Assembly: GCA_020073395.1 (NCBI GenBank)
Contig: JAIQFF010000012.1
Location: forward strand, 1-59,871
Direction of reading: 5' to 3'
Origin: Terriglobia bacterium
GTDB lineage: Bacteria; Acidobacteriota; Terriglobia; Terriglobales; Acidobacteriaceae
Length of the DNA stretch: 59,871 bases
In this document: piece after piece, positions 31,900-40,266 of the stretch
Position numbering within the stretch: position 1 is the stretch's first letter
Layout: each line of letters begins with the position of its first letter
Notes under the pieces: model-generated
What the model was told of the DNA's origin: nothing
Database searches by the model: none
What the model saw: the letters and a program-made list of their open reading frames with translations, nothing else
Position numbers and translations under genes: made by a program

Positions 31900-32002
31900 G
31901 GTACATTGACCATTGGAGCAAAACTGCTAAGGTTACGTATTAAGAGAAGTTTAATCGCAACAACTCCGTCAACCGTGGCGCCCCCGGCTGGCAGAAAACT
32001 GG

Positions 32003-32923
32003 TTGATGACCGTCGATCACCAAACCGCGCTGTGGATCGCCCACCCCATATTGCAACTGGCGGTGGGGATTGCGATGTGGCGCCACAAGCTGCATCGGCT
32101 GTTTCCTGTCTTCTTCGCATACATCTGCTTCCAGATCCTCGCGTTTGGCGTTTTGTTCCCGATGTCTTCGCAATGGGTAAGTGCCAGTTATGAGTTGTTC
32201 TTCTATTCTTACTGGTCGTGCGCCGCGATTAACCTCGTCCTGGGTTTCATGGTCATCTACGAAATCTTCCTGGACGTGTTCCGTCCTTATTACACCCTGA
32301 AAGATCTCGGATCAGTTCTCTTCAAGTGGGCCGCTTTGGTTATGTCCCTGGTAGGCTTCGTGGTTGCGGCATCGAGCCCGACCGGGGACCAGGGACCGAT
32401 CGTGCAGGCGGTGATAACCGTGACCCGCTGCGTGCGCGTCGCGCAGGTTGGACTGGTTTTATTTCTTCTGGTTTTTTCCCGCTATCTGGGAGTGTCCTGG
32501 AAGCAACACAGTTTCGGACTTTCGCTGGGCTTGGGTTTGTCCGCGGGAGTCGAGCTAGGTACTTTGGCTTTCCACGTGAGCGGACATGCCTCCGAGGTTT
32601 CAGTCCACGTGATCAATCTCGTGGCCTATAACATGTCCATCCTGGTGTGGTTGGGTTATGCCCTGGTCAAGAGTCCGGAACGAGCGCCGGGAGCAGAATT
32701 GTTCGCGTCGAACCGCTGGGAGAAGAGCCTCACTGATATTCATAGTCCGGCGCAGGTTGATTCGCTGATACCCATGTTCGAAAGCATGGTTGATCGCGCC
32801 TTCTCTCGCACCCAGGCGGATTATTCCCCGAAAGAAGCCGCGCCCGATTCTGGGGTGCAACCCGTCCTTAGCACTCGAAGCGGTATCCATGCCCTTCCGT
32901 CGCAAAGTCGTCGGGTTCACTAA
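32003..32923 (+). CDS. multi-pass membrane protein, unknown
   Basis: 306 residues with about seven hydrophobic segments in the first 230 (LWIAHPILQLAVGIAMW, LFPVFFAYICFQILAFGVLF, YWSCAAINLVLGFMVIYEIF, WAALVMSLVGFVVAASS, VAQVGLVLFLLVFSRYLG, LSLGLGLSAGVELGTLAF, VINLVAYNMSILVWLGYAL) and a soluble C-terminal tail of about 75 residues. The pattern is common in acidobacterial hypothetical membrane proteins, but I recognise no assigned family. The start could be the TTG at 32003 or the ATG next to it at 32006. An inverted repeat at 31865 lies upstream. Confidence 0.68.
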   Translation: MMTVDHQTALWIAHPILQLAVGIAMWRHKLHRLFPVFFAYICFQILAFGVLFPMSSQWVSASYELFFYSYWSCAAINLVLGFMVIYEIFLDVFRPYYTLKDLGSVLFKWAALVMSLVGFVVAASSPTGDQGPIVQAVITVTRCVRVAQVGLVLFLLVFSRYLGVSWKQHSFGLSLGLGLSAGVELGTLAFHVSGHASEVSVHVINLVAYNMSILVWLGYALVKSPERAPGAELFASNRWEKSLTDIHSPAQVDSLIPMFESMVDRAFSRTQADYSPKEAAPDSGVQPVLSTRSGIHALPSQSRRVH

Positions 32924-33152
32924 ATGTTTCACCGCATGGCGACTTCGTTTCACCTTACCTGCCTGTCGTTCGTTCAGGGAAACTACAACCTCACGTAATA
33001 CTTGAACAAGAGACGCGATCCATCACAGGGAACGTGGCGTGGACTTCTGTAAGACTTCGTCTCCGCAGGCGTTCAGGGGTGCCGCAGAGCTCACTGAGAT
33101 CCTTCCGAGGCGAATTCTCCGGGTCTGGCAAGCGGCTGTCTGGAGAAAAGGC

Positions 33153-33180
33153 TGGACGCGGGGTCGGTCTTCTGTATAAT
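33153..33180 (+). promoter_or_regulatory. promoter of the 46-residue peptide gene
   Basis: TGGACG at 33153-33158, 16-bp spacer, perfect TATAAT at 33175-33180. A leader of about 45 nt follows, with nested stems (GAGG...CCTC around CTCC..GGAG) and an AAGGAG site. The 309-bp gap 32924-33232 holds this promoter, and I see no other gene in it. Confidence 0.6.
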
Positions 33181-33232
33181 GCCGCCACCGTGAGGTTTCC
33201 TCCCAGGAGCCTCGCAGGGTAAGGAGAACACC

Positions 33233-33373
33233 ATGAAACGTGCGGTCAGGATGTTGATCCTGATGGTAGGTTTGGCTTGCACGTACGTGGCAATCGCGAC
33301 CCCGATACTCAACGCAGAACTGGGCCCGATGCCACTGTGCAATCCTGCCAATCCCAAGTGCTCGAAGCGATAG
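33233..33373 (+). CDS. small secreted or membrane peptide (46 residues), unknown
   Basis: The ATG at 33233 follows a strong AAGGAG site with six-base spacing. The product has a basic N-terminus, a hydrophobic segment (MLILMVGLACTYVAIA) and a short Cys-bearing end, PLCNPANPKC, then SKR. The layout is a signal peptide or signal anchor plus a C-terminal mini-loop closed by two cysteines. It has its own perfect TATAAT promoter and a clear intrinsic terminator, so it is a real transcription unit. I recall similar short acidobacterial peptides but no function. It could be a small secreted peptide, a signal or a membrane regulator. Its flanking genes (a membrane protein and, downstream, a YyaL-type protein on the other strand) do not reveal a role. 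Confidence 0.65.
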   Translation: MKRAVRMLILMVGLACTYVAIATPILNAELGPMPLCNPANPKCSKR

Positions 33374-33431
33374 GCATGTGGGATTAGGAAGAGGCTGTTA
33401 ACGAGCCGCGCAAGTGGCTTTGGACCTGACC

Positions 33432-33473
33432 GGGCTGACCGATTGCGAATCGCATGGTCAGCCCCATTTTTTT
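33432..33473 (+). terminator. intrinsic terminator of the 46-residue peptide gene
   Basis: 9-bp stem GGGCTGACC (33432-33440) / GGTCAGCCC (33456-33464), loop about 15 nt, followed by T7 at 33467-33473. One of the few U-tract terminators in the window. Confidence 0.85.
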
Positions 33474-33495
33474 GTCCGCCCGACCCGGTGTGCTT

Positions 33496-35625
33496 TCAAT
33501 TCTTCAGGGCGATGCCGAGGGTCCGCCGCAACTGCTCCGAATCCATGATCGGAGGCTGACAGGTGAATCCGGAGCAGATCACTGCCACCGACTTCCCCTC
33601 CTTGATCGCGGGCAGGCGAGATATGGTTTCGGCAAGTGCAGGTGGCAGATTTTGCGCGACCGCCTGGCTGGCCGACAACCTGATCACCGTCTTATGAAAG
33701 GCGAAGAAGCCGGCCGCGATGGTGCCGAGCTGTTCTGCCAGGTCGTCTTCTCCGATGACCACGACCTGAGAGTGCGGATGTGAGAGATGCACCGCCGCAA
33801 TGCCGTAGGTGGCGGCAAAGATGCCGAACTTCCCGGCGAGTCCGGCTAGCAGTTCCAACGTATGTTCCGCTTGTTCGTGATAGCTCTTCTGGTTGGTGAG
33901 TGCGTGCAGGCGCAGCAACGCGATGGCGGCCATGGAATTTCCCGCGGGAGTCGGAGAGTCCTGAAACGGTTTGCGCCGCGTCCCCAGTACTCCCAAGGCC
34001 TTCTCAGAGCCCCCTGCGGCGGTGTCGAAGAACCCGCCGGAGACGGGGTCAAACAAACGGTCCACCATCTTGTCCACGACGCGCTGGGCGAACTGGAAAT
34101 AGCTGAGGTCCGCGGTGGCCTCGTAGGCACCGAGGCAGGCGACCGCAGTGAAGGCGTAGTCGTCGAGCAGTCCAGGGACTACGCGTTGCTCGGCGCCAGG
34201 GTCCGAATACGCGACCACGTGCTGCAGGCCCTGCTCCGCTTGCCACGCTTCAGCCAGGACCCGGTCCAGCGAACGGAGCGCGAAGTGTTTGGCTCCGTCC
34301 AACTTCAAGACCTTGGCGACCTCCAGGTAGGCCGAGACGCAAAGTGCGTTCCAACCCACATAGACGGTTTTGTCCACGTAGGGCGTCGGGCGTTGTAGCC
34401 GGGCGGCATACATTTTCTGCCGGGCAGACTCCAGGAGCGTCTTGGCGCGCTCCGCGGTCAGACTCAGCCGCTTGGCGATTTCTTCGAGGGATGCCCGGAC
34501 ATATAGAACATTTTTCTCTGGATTGTGGTGCATCTCGCCGACTTCGTTGACGTCGTAGCGCAGTCCGGCGACCGCCGCTTCCTCTTCGGTCAGCACAGCC
34601 TGCATCTCCGCCCGGGTCCAGGTGAAATAGTCGCCGTCATCTTCCATCGAATAGTCCGCGTCCTGGGAGGCGTAAAAGCCGCCACGCTCGCGATCGCTGA
34701 GCCATTCGTCCATCCAGCGGACGATGTCACGGGCCACCTCAGCGAAGAATTCCGAACCCGTCACCTGGTAGGCGTGGACGTAATTCTTCAGCAGCTCAGA
34801 ATTGTCGTAGCACATCTTCTCGAAGTGGGGCACGATCCAATGCTCGTCCACCGAATAGCGATGAAATCCGCCGGCGAGTTGGTCATAGACGCCTCCCCGC
34901 GCCATTTTCTCCAAAGTGGAGACGAAGACATCGTGCAGTTTCTCGTCTCCCGAGCGCGCGTACTGGTCAATCAATAAATCGAGGACGGCGGGGTGAGGAA
35001 ATTTGGGTGCGCTCCCGAAGCCGCCATTCTGCGGGTCAAACATCTTCAGCGCCGCTTCCACAATCGCCTCAATCACCTTGGGAGAGAACTCGCCACTGGC
35101 GCCGGCGAAAGATTCGGCGCGGGAGATCGCGATTTCGACCATCTGCGCCTGCTCAACCACGTCGCTGTTCTTCTGGTGATAGGCGTCTGCGATGGACTGC
35201 AGCACGCGCTTGAAGCTGGGACGTCCGTAGTTGTCGCTGGGCGGAAAATAAGTGCCACCGTAAAACGGCTTGCCATCAGGAGTGAGAAACGCGGTCAGAG
35301 GCCAGCCGCCCTGGCCGCTGATGGCGCTCACTGCGACCTGATAGCGGCTGTCAATATCGGGACGCTCATCGCGATCTACCTTTACCGCCACGAAGCGTTC
35401 ATTCACGATCCGCGCCACTTCCGGATCGTCATACGATTCACGGTCCATGACGTGACACCAGTGGCACCAGACCGCGCCGATGTCGAGCAGGATCGGCTTG
35501 TTTTCCCGCTGTGCCGTGGCAAAGGCCTCCTCGCCCCATTCGTTCCACTGAATGGGTTGGTGCATGGCCGAGCGCAAATAAGCAGAAGATGCCTTAGAAA
35601 GCGAGTTGAGGGTGGAAGCGATCAT
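33496..35625 (-). CDS. thioredoxin-fold YyaL/DUF255 family protein
   Basis: 709 residues. Begins with the N-terminal region of the family (IASTLNSLSKASSAYLRSAM, then QPIQWNEWGEEAF). A thioredoxin-like domain (about 25-150) has DIGAVWCHWCHVMDRESYDD with CHWC at the redox site, and VDRDERPDIDSRY. An alpha-toroid (glucosidase-like) domain fills the rest; it includes GGVYDQLAGGFHRYSVDEHW and PHFEKMCYDN, ASQDADYSMEDDGDYFTW and PTPAGNSMAAIALLRL. Function is not settled; members are linked to cellulosome-like and redox roles. Length and motifs are complete. It is convergent with the 46-residue peptide gene, with the terminator in between. Confidence 0.9.
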   Translation of the reverse strand: MIASTLNSLSKASSAYLRSAMHQPIQWNEWGEEAFATAQRENKPILLDIGAVWCHWCHVMDRESYDDPEVARIVNERFVAVKVDRDERPDIDSRYQVAVSAISGQGGWPLTAFLTPDGKPFYGGTYFPPSDNYGRPSFKRVLQSIADAYHQKNSDVVEQAQMVEIAISRAESFAGASGEFSPKVIEAIVEAALKMFDPQNGGFGSAPKFPHPAVLDLLIDQYARSGDEKLHDVFVSTLEKMARGGVYDQLAGGFHRYSVDEHWIVPHFEKMCYDNSELLKNYVHAYQVTGSEFFAEVARDIVRWMDEWLSDRERGGFYASQDADYSMEDDGDYFTWTRAEMQAVLTEEEAAVAGLRYDVNEVGEMHHNPEKNVLYVRASLEEIAKRLSLTAERAKTLLESARQKMYAARLQRPTPYVDKTVYVGWNALCVSAYLEVAKVLKLDGAKHFALRSLDRVLAEAWQAEQGLQHVVAYSDPGAEQRVVPGLLDDYAFTAVACLGAYEATADLSYFQFAQRVVDKMVDRLFDPVSGGFFDTAAGGSEKALGVLGTRRKPFQDSPTPAGNSMAAIALLRLHALTNQKSYHEQAEHTLELLAGLAGKFGIFAATYGIAAVHLSHPHSQVVVIGEDDLAEQLGTIAAGFFAFHKTVIRLSASQAVAQNLPPALAETISRLPAIKEGKSVAVICSGFTCQPPIMDSEQLRRTLGIALKN

Positions 35626-35744
35626 GCCCTAAGTGTATCGCGGGAGGGCTGGAAAGCTGGGGTGGAACTCTGCGAAACAAAAAGTTTAGCGGTACACCAC
35701 TACTGAATGAGGGTCTTTCTTAAACTTTCATCGCTGGTGAAGCT

Positions 35745-35795
35745 CGTCGCGAGGGCGAGACGCCCTCGAACCCCCGGCAGGATGCCGGCGTTACT
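35745..35795. repeat. GAGGGCGAGACGCCCTCG hairpin cluster (family G)
   Basis: Adjacent hairpins: cgagggcgagacgccctcg and ccggcaggatgccgg. They lie 5 bp before the stop of the M20 peptidase gene. No U-tract follows. Confidence 0.6.
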
Positions 35796-35800
35796 TTACG

Positions 35801-36796
35801 TCACGTGGACAACTGCCGTGCGATCGAGCAATACAAATCTACCGCATCCTGCAATTGCTTCTTCTCGACGTATTCGCCATCGGTGTGGGCGACGTGGATC
35901 GATCCCGGGCCGATGAGCAGGGGCTGTCCCCAATTGCTGAGCGCGGGAATGTCGGTGGTGAAGGCGGCGACCATGGTGGGAAGGCTGTCGAGTGTGCGCA
36001 GGTGAACGAAAGGAATTTCGAGCACAAACTCAACTCGCGCCAGATTTCCGACCGCATCAACAATTTCCCGCTTCAATTGCTCTGACGATCCAACCAGGCG
36101 GTAAAGCAGTTGCGCCCGCGCTTTGTCCGGGACCACATTAGGGGCACGGCCGCCTGCAATCACGCCGATATTGAGCGTGCACGGCCCGATTCCGTCCGCG
36201 GAAGGCAGCTTCATCGCCCGCAGCCGTTCGAGCGCGACCAGCAGCTTGTCGATCGCCGACTCGCCCAACTCGGGATAAGCCGAGTGCGCCATGCGTCCCT
36301 CCGCGATCACCTCCACGCGCAATGCACCTTTGGACGCGACTGCGATCCGGTTCTCGGTGGGCTCGCCGTTCACCAGAAACTTGCAGCCCGGAGGATTCTG
36401 GTTTGCCACTTTGGCGCCCAGGCTGTCCCGCTCCTCGCCGACCAGGAAAAGCAGCCCGACATGAATGTCTTCGTCACGCAACCGTTCAGCGGCCTCGACC
36501 TGGGTCGCGATGATTCCCTTGGCATCGCAGGAGCCCCGTCCGTACACCCGCGTAGCATCTTCGGACGACGCGATGAAGGGCGGGACCGTATCCATGTGGG
36601 TGGAGAACACAACCGCGGGCTGCGGCTGTTCCGAAAATACTGCAAAGATATTGCAACGCGTGCCTTCCACCGGAATCTTCTCTGCCTGAAATCCTCGCCG
36701 AAGCAATTCGCGGTGAAGAAAATCTCCGACCGGGCCCTCGTTGCCGGTGATGGATTCGATGTCCACAAGTTGACGGGTGAAGGCGGCGACATCCAT
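35801..36796 (-). CDS. M20 family metallopeptidase / deacylase
   Basis: 331 residues. The two-zinc site is visible: VFSTHMDTVPP (His and Asp), YGRGSCDAKGIIATQV (bridging Asp), LVGEERDSLGAK (catalytic Glu-Glu) and VNGEPTEN. The small dimerisation domain is about 150-260. The C-terminal ligand His is in IHVAHTDGEYVEKKQL. The family includes ArgE, DapE, CPG2-type and LysK-type enzymes. The length (331) and the SCDAKG, DGEYVEK pattern suggest a small deacetylase, possibly related to amino-acid synthesis, but no substrate can be assigned. An argD-like aminotransferase is about 8 kb away and not in the same operon. Confidence 0.85.
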   Translation of the reverse strand: MDVAAFTRQLVDIESITGNEGPVGDFLHRELLRRGFQAEKIPVEGTRCNIFAVFSEQPQPAVVFSTHMDTVPPFIASSEDATRVYGRGSCDAKGIIATQVEAAERLRDEDIHVGLLFLVGEERDSLGAKVANQNPPGCKFLVNGEPTENRIAVASKGALRVEVIAEGRMAHSAYPELGESAIDKLLVALERLRAMKLPSADGIGPCTLNIGVIAGGRAPNVVPDKARAQLLYRLVGSSEQLKREIVDAVGNLARVEFVLEIPFVHLRTLDSLPTMVAAFTTDIPALSNWGQPLLIGPGSIHVAHTDGEYVEKKQLQDAVDLYCSIARQLST

Positions 36797-36903
36797 GCGC
36801 GACAGGATACCTCAGTACTCCGCGGTCCCAGAAGGACTTACTCTTCGGATGGCGCGACCATACTCCGGTGCTTCCGATTCGCTGCTATCCTTTACTGGAC
36901 CCG

Positions 36904-37563
36904 ATGGACACGCAAACCGGCACAATACGCTCCCTGTTTCTGGATGGCCCTGCGGGCCGCCTCGAAGCCCTGCTCAATGCCGGAGTCCCCGATGCCACCT
37001 ACGCCGCCGTCATGTGCCATCCTCATCCCGTCTTCGGCGGGACGCTGCACAACAAGGTGGTCTTTCATGCCATGAAGGCGTTGAACGGTTTCGGTTTTCC
37101 CGTGCTGCGCTTCAATTTTCGTGGGGCCGGTCTCAGTCAGGGCGAGCACGACCATGGAAATGGCGAAGTGGACGATGTTCGGGCCGCACTGGATTGGCTT
37201 GACCACGAGTTCCACTTGCCCCTGATTTTCGCCGGATTCTCCTTCGGCGCAGCTGTCGGCTTGCGGGCCGCCTGCTCGGATGCACGAGTGAAGGCCGCTA
37301 TCGGACTCGGCTTGCCGGTATCGCCCATCGATGATCACACTTACGACTTCAGCTTCCTTACAACCTGTGCCAAGCCCAAGTTATTTGTTAGTGGCGATCG
37401 CGATCAGTTCGGAACCCCGGCGCAGTTGGAGGCGCTGGTTCATTCGATGCCGAGTCCGAAGAAGCTGATCCTGATCGCGGGCGCCGATCATTTCTTTGAA
37501 GGACGCCTGCGCGAGTTGCGCGGCGCCCTCGAGCAGTGGGTGGGAGAAGCGGTGAATTTGTAG
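36904..37563 (+). CDS. alpha/beta hydrolase (small, dienelactone hydrolase-like)
   Basis: 219 residues from the ATG at 36904; an in-frame start at 36868 is possible. The core has YAAVMCHPHPVFGGT, FNFRGAGLSQGEHD (oxyanion-side turn), the nucleophile elbow FAGFSFGAAVGLRAA (Ser), VSGDRDQFG (Asp) and IAGADHFFEGR (His). All triad residues are present. Similar proteins act on esters or peptides; the substrate is unknown. It is divergent from the M20 gene, and the short region between them (about 107 bp) must contain both promoters. It is followed by a cluster of short palindromes. Confidence 0.85.
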   Translation: MDTQTGTIRSLFLDGPAGRLEALLNAGVPDATYAAVMCHPHPVFGGTLHNKVVFHAMKALNGFGFPVLRFNFRGAGLSQGEHDHGNGEVDDVRAALDWLDHEFHLPLIFAGFSFGAAVGLRAACSDARVKAAIGLGLPVSPIDDHTYDFSFLTTCAKPKLFVSGDRDQFGTPAQLEALVHSMPSPKKLILIAGADHFFEGRLRELRGALEQWVGEAVNL

Positions 37564-37564
37564 A

Positions 37565-37650
37565 AGCGGCGGGCTTCGCCCTGCGAGGGCGGGACGCCCT
37601 CGCGATAGCGGGCTGAGCTTGTCCTGAGCGCAGTCGAAGGGCCAGCGCTA
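37565..37650. repeat. palindrome cluster after the hydrolase gene
   Basis: GC hairpin gcgagggcgggacgccctcgc (family G) followed by a half copy of a family B motif (ttgtcctgagcgcagtcgaa). It starts 2-3 bp after the hydrolase stop. Confidence 0.6.
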
Positions 37651-37662
37651 CGCAGCGCCTTT

Positions 37663-37676
37663 TATAATCCTTGCAC
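37663..37676 (+). promoter_or_regulatory. -10-like box directly upstream of the glycerate kinase start
   Basis: Perfect TATAAT at 37663-37668, 8 nt from the ATG at 37677. No Shine-Dalgarno. Fits a leaderless transcript. The -35 position is not recognisable. Confidence 0.5.
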
Positions 37677-39008
37677 ATGCCTTCATCAGCTACCGATCGC
37701 GAGAAGCTTGCCCTGGACATGCGGGTCACAGCACGTCACCTGTTTGAGCATGCGCTCGCAGAAGCCAGCATCGACCGGGCATTCCAGCGCCATGTGGATT
37801 GCGATCGCGGAGTGCTCCGCATTTGCGAAGACCTGCACGACCTGGATACGTATAACCGCGTGTTGGTAATCTCCATCGGCAAAGCCGCGAACGCCATGGT
37901 CAATTCGCTTGAAATGCAGGCCGGCAATCGCTTCCAAGGCATCGTGGCCAGTTCGGTCGATCCGGTTTCCCAGGTGCGGGGCTTCCGCTACTTTCGCGGA
38001 GGCCATCCCACGCCGAACCAGGAATCGATCCGCGGGGCTGAGGCCATATTGAAATCGCTCAGCGCCCAGAATGCGGCGTCGCTGGTGATCTTCATGCTCA
38101 GCGGCGGAGGTTCCTCGATCGCAGAAAAGCCAATCGACGATGAAATCTCGCTGCAGGACCTGATCGCAACTTACCGCGTGCTCGTGCTCTCCGGTGCGCC
38201 TATCGCCGAAATCAATGCCATCCGCAAGCATCTCTCCGCCATCAAGGGCGGAAGGATGGCCGTCGCAGCCTCTGCCGCGCAGCAGGTGTCGCTGCTGGTT
38301 TCCGATGTCCCCGATAACACTCCCGATGCCTTGGCTTCGGGGCCGACCATGCCTGATTCCACCAGCGTTGCCGACTGTTACACCGTGGTTGAGAAGTACG
38401 GCATGCTGGAGCAGTTTCCTGCTTCCGTGCGCGATCTGTTTCAACGCCACGCGCTGGAGGAGACTCCCAAGCGTGACGATCTGGCCTTTCACCGTTCACG
38501 CTGGTGGCCCTTGCTGTCGAACGCTTCGCTGCTGGAAGCGGCGGAAGGTGAGGCGCAACGTCATGGTTTCAGAGTCGAAATAGACAACAGCTGCGACGAC
38601 TGGGATTACGCTCGCGCGGCGGAATATCTTCTCGAGCGCTTGCGGCGGTTGCGCCAGAAATCCGAACGAGCCTGCCTGATCTCAGGGGGAGAGGTTATCG
38701 TGAAGGTGGAAAACGGCGGCAGCGGCGGACGCAACCAGCAGTTTGCCCTGGCCTGTGCGGCAAGAATTTCCGGTGAGGCCATCACCGTGCTCAGCGCCGG
38801 CACCGACGGCATTGATGGCAATAGCCCCGCCGCGGGAGCCATCGTGGACGGCAGCACTCTCGATCACGCCAAGGCTCGCGGGCTGGATCCGGCCGCCCAC
38901 CTGGCTGGTTTCAATGCCTATCCCTTTTTGGAGTCGTTAGGCGATGCGATTGTGACCGGCCCCACCGGGAACAATCTGCGCGATTTAAGAATTCTGCTGG
39001 CCTACTAA
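37677..39008 (+). CDS. glycerate 2-kinase (MOFRL family)
   Basis: 443 residues from the ATG at 37677 (MPSSATDREKL). GckA/TtuD-type glycerate kinase: VISIGKAANAMVNSLE, then GGHPTPNQESIRGAE, FMLSGGGSSIAEKP, NAIRKHLSAIKGGRMA (Lys/Arg in substrate binding), VSDVPDNTPDALASGPTMPDST, and the C-terminal MOFRL domain with ENGGSGGRNQQFALACA and SAGTDGIDGNSPAAGAIVDG. It phosphorylates D-glycerate to 2-phosphoglycerate, linking glycerate from tartronate, serine or glyoxylate routes to glycolysis. A 3-hydroxyacid dehydrogenase (possible tartronate semialdehyde reductase) is about 1.3 kb downstream, which would be a metabolic partner. Confidence 0.92.
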   Translation: MPSSATDREKLALDMRVTARHLFEHALAEASIDRAFQRHVDCDRGVLRICEDLHDLDTYNRVLVISIGKAANAMVNSLEMQAGNRFQGIVASSVDPVSQVRGFRYFRGGHPTPNQESIRGAEAILKSLSAQNAASLVIFMLSGGGSSIAEKPIDDEISLQDLIATYRVLVLSGAPIAEINAIRKHLSAIKGGRMAVAASAAQQVSLLVSDVPDNTPDALASGPTMPDSTSVADCYTVVEKYGMLEQFPASVRDLFQRHALEETPKRDDLAFHRSRWWPLLSNASLLEAAEGEAQRHGFRVEIDNSCDDWDYARAAEYLLERLRRLRQKSERACLISGGEVIVKVENGGSGGRNQQFALACAARISGEAITVLSAGTDGIDGNSPAAGAIVDGSTLDHAKARGLDPAAHLAGFNAYPFLESLGDAIVTGPTGNNLRDLRILLAY

Positions 39009-39016
39009 GCTGGGGT

Positions 39017-39178
39017 GTGTGGGTCGGACACTCCTGTCCGACGCCGTTGGGGTTGGTGTTGGGGTGTGGGGTTGGTGTTAGGGGTTGAGTTGGGGTGCTG
39101 GGTGTTGCTGCGCCCCGGTGTGTTTTGCCTTTCCAAAAATCAAGTCAAAGGCGGCGGACAAGAGTGTCCGCCCCACAC
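39017..39178. repeat. family A palindromic element, copy 3
   Basis: Left arm gtgtgggtcggacactcctg, right arm ending tgtccgccccacact. The core has a GGTTGGTGTTGGGG-type run. The left end is 8 bp after the glycerate kinase stop, and the right end touches the stop of the convergent MBL gene. Confidence 0.85.
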
Positions 39179-40132
39179 TTAGAAAAATCTGGTTACACCC
39201 TCTTCCAGCACGAACACCCGGTCTTCGATCCCTGCCGCCTTGGCTTCTTTCTCCAGCAGTTGCAGCGGCTCCTCCATGGGTTCGTGAGAAAGTTGAAAAG
39301 TACCGTAATGCATGGGCACCATCCAGCGCGCATTCAGGTCAATAAAAGCCCGCATGGCATCCGCCGGGCTGGTATGAACGTTGCGGAAGGAAGGCGGATG
39401 GTAGGCACCGATCGGCAACAGCGCCAATTCCGGCGCCAGGCGCTGCCCAATCTCGCGGAAGCCGGAAAAGTAGGCCGTGTCGCCGGCGTGATAGATGGAA
39501 TGCTTGTGGTCGCGCAGCACGTAGCCACCATATCCGCGATGCGAGTCCTCGATCACGCGGGCTCCCCAGTGCCGTGAGGGCACGTGGGTGACGGTCAGAT
39601 CGCGATGACGATAGCTGTTCCACCAGTCCAGTTCCACGACGTTGTCAAAGCCCAGGTCGGAAACCAGATCGAAAACATGATGCGGCACCAGAATCGTTGG
39701 CGCTACTCCATGTCTGCGTTTGGTGTGTTGCACGATGGCACGCAGCGATGGCCGGTGCAGGTGGTCGAAGTGGGCATGAGTCACCAGCACCAGATCAATG
39801 GCCGGCAGATCGCGCACTCTCAGGCCCGGCTGCCGCAGGCGCTTGAGGACGAACAACCAGCGCGCAAAGTTGGGATCGATAACAATATTCTGGCCACCCA
39901 CTTGAAGGAAAAAACTCGAATGACCGATGAAAGTCACGCCCATCTCGCCGCTGGCCGCCAGCTTGGGCGGGTGGGATTGGCCGGTCCGGGGAGTGACCGC
40001 AGAGCGCCGCACCAGGCTGCCGAACTGCCGGGCGCGGTTGCGGAGAGCGCGATTCTTCAGGGTGCTTTTTAACATCTGGCCTGGCTGGAGTTGCGAATCG
40101 AAGCGCTGAAACCAGCCTCCTCGTTCGCCCAC
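39179..40132 (-). CDS. metallo-beta-lactamase-fold hydrolase (NAPE-PLD/UlaG-like)
   Basis: 317 residues from a GTG; ATG at 40075 would give 298. The MBL zinc motif is LVTHAHFDHLHRPS (HxHxDH), with further ligands in VPSRHWGAR, IYHAGDTAYFSGF and VPMHYGTF. The fold runs from about 60 to the end. The overall pattern (GHSSFFLQVGG, ID-PNF, DLVLVTHAHFDHLH, THVPSRHWGAR, AGDTAYF, LALLPIGAY, NVHTSPADA) matches the NAPE-PLD-type / YjjU-like hydrolases acting on lipid or cyclic phosphodiesters. Substrate unknown. It is convergent with the glycerate kinase gene, with a family A palindrome between. Confidence 0.86.
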   Translation of the reverse strand: MGERGGWFQRFDSQLQPGQMLKSTLKNRALRNRARQFGSLVRRSAVTPRTGQSHPPKLAASGEMGVTFIGHSSFFLQVGGQNIVIDPNFARWLFVLKRLRQPGLRVRDLPAIDLVLVTHAHFDHLHRPSLRAIVQHTKRRHGVAPTILVPHHVFDLVSDLGFDNVVELDWWNSYRHRDLTVTHVPSRHWGARVIEDSHRGYGGYVLRDHKHSIYHAGDTAYFSGFREIGQRLAPELALLPIGAYHPPSFRNVHTSPADAMRAFIDLNARWMVPMHYGTFQLSHEPMEEPLQLLEKEAKAAGIEDRVFVLEEGVTRFF

Positions 40133-40200
40133 CTTCTTTCGTACCGGGCGAAAAGAATGCGGTACCCTTTCATTCTAGAACAAATGCACGCGGGATTACC

Positions 40201-40230
40201 TTGACCCTGGTTACTGCCGTCAGTTCTAAT
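40201..40230 (+). promoter_or_regulatory. promoter of the 3-hydroxyacid dehydrogenase gene
   Basis: TTGACC at 40201-40206, 18-bp spacer, TCTAAT at 40225-40230. The transcript would carry an AGGGAGAG site before the ATG at 40267. Confidence 0.5.
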
Positions 40231-40266
40231 CGCTGCTGGTAATTCATGTCTTCAGGGAGAGTCAGG

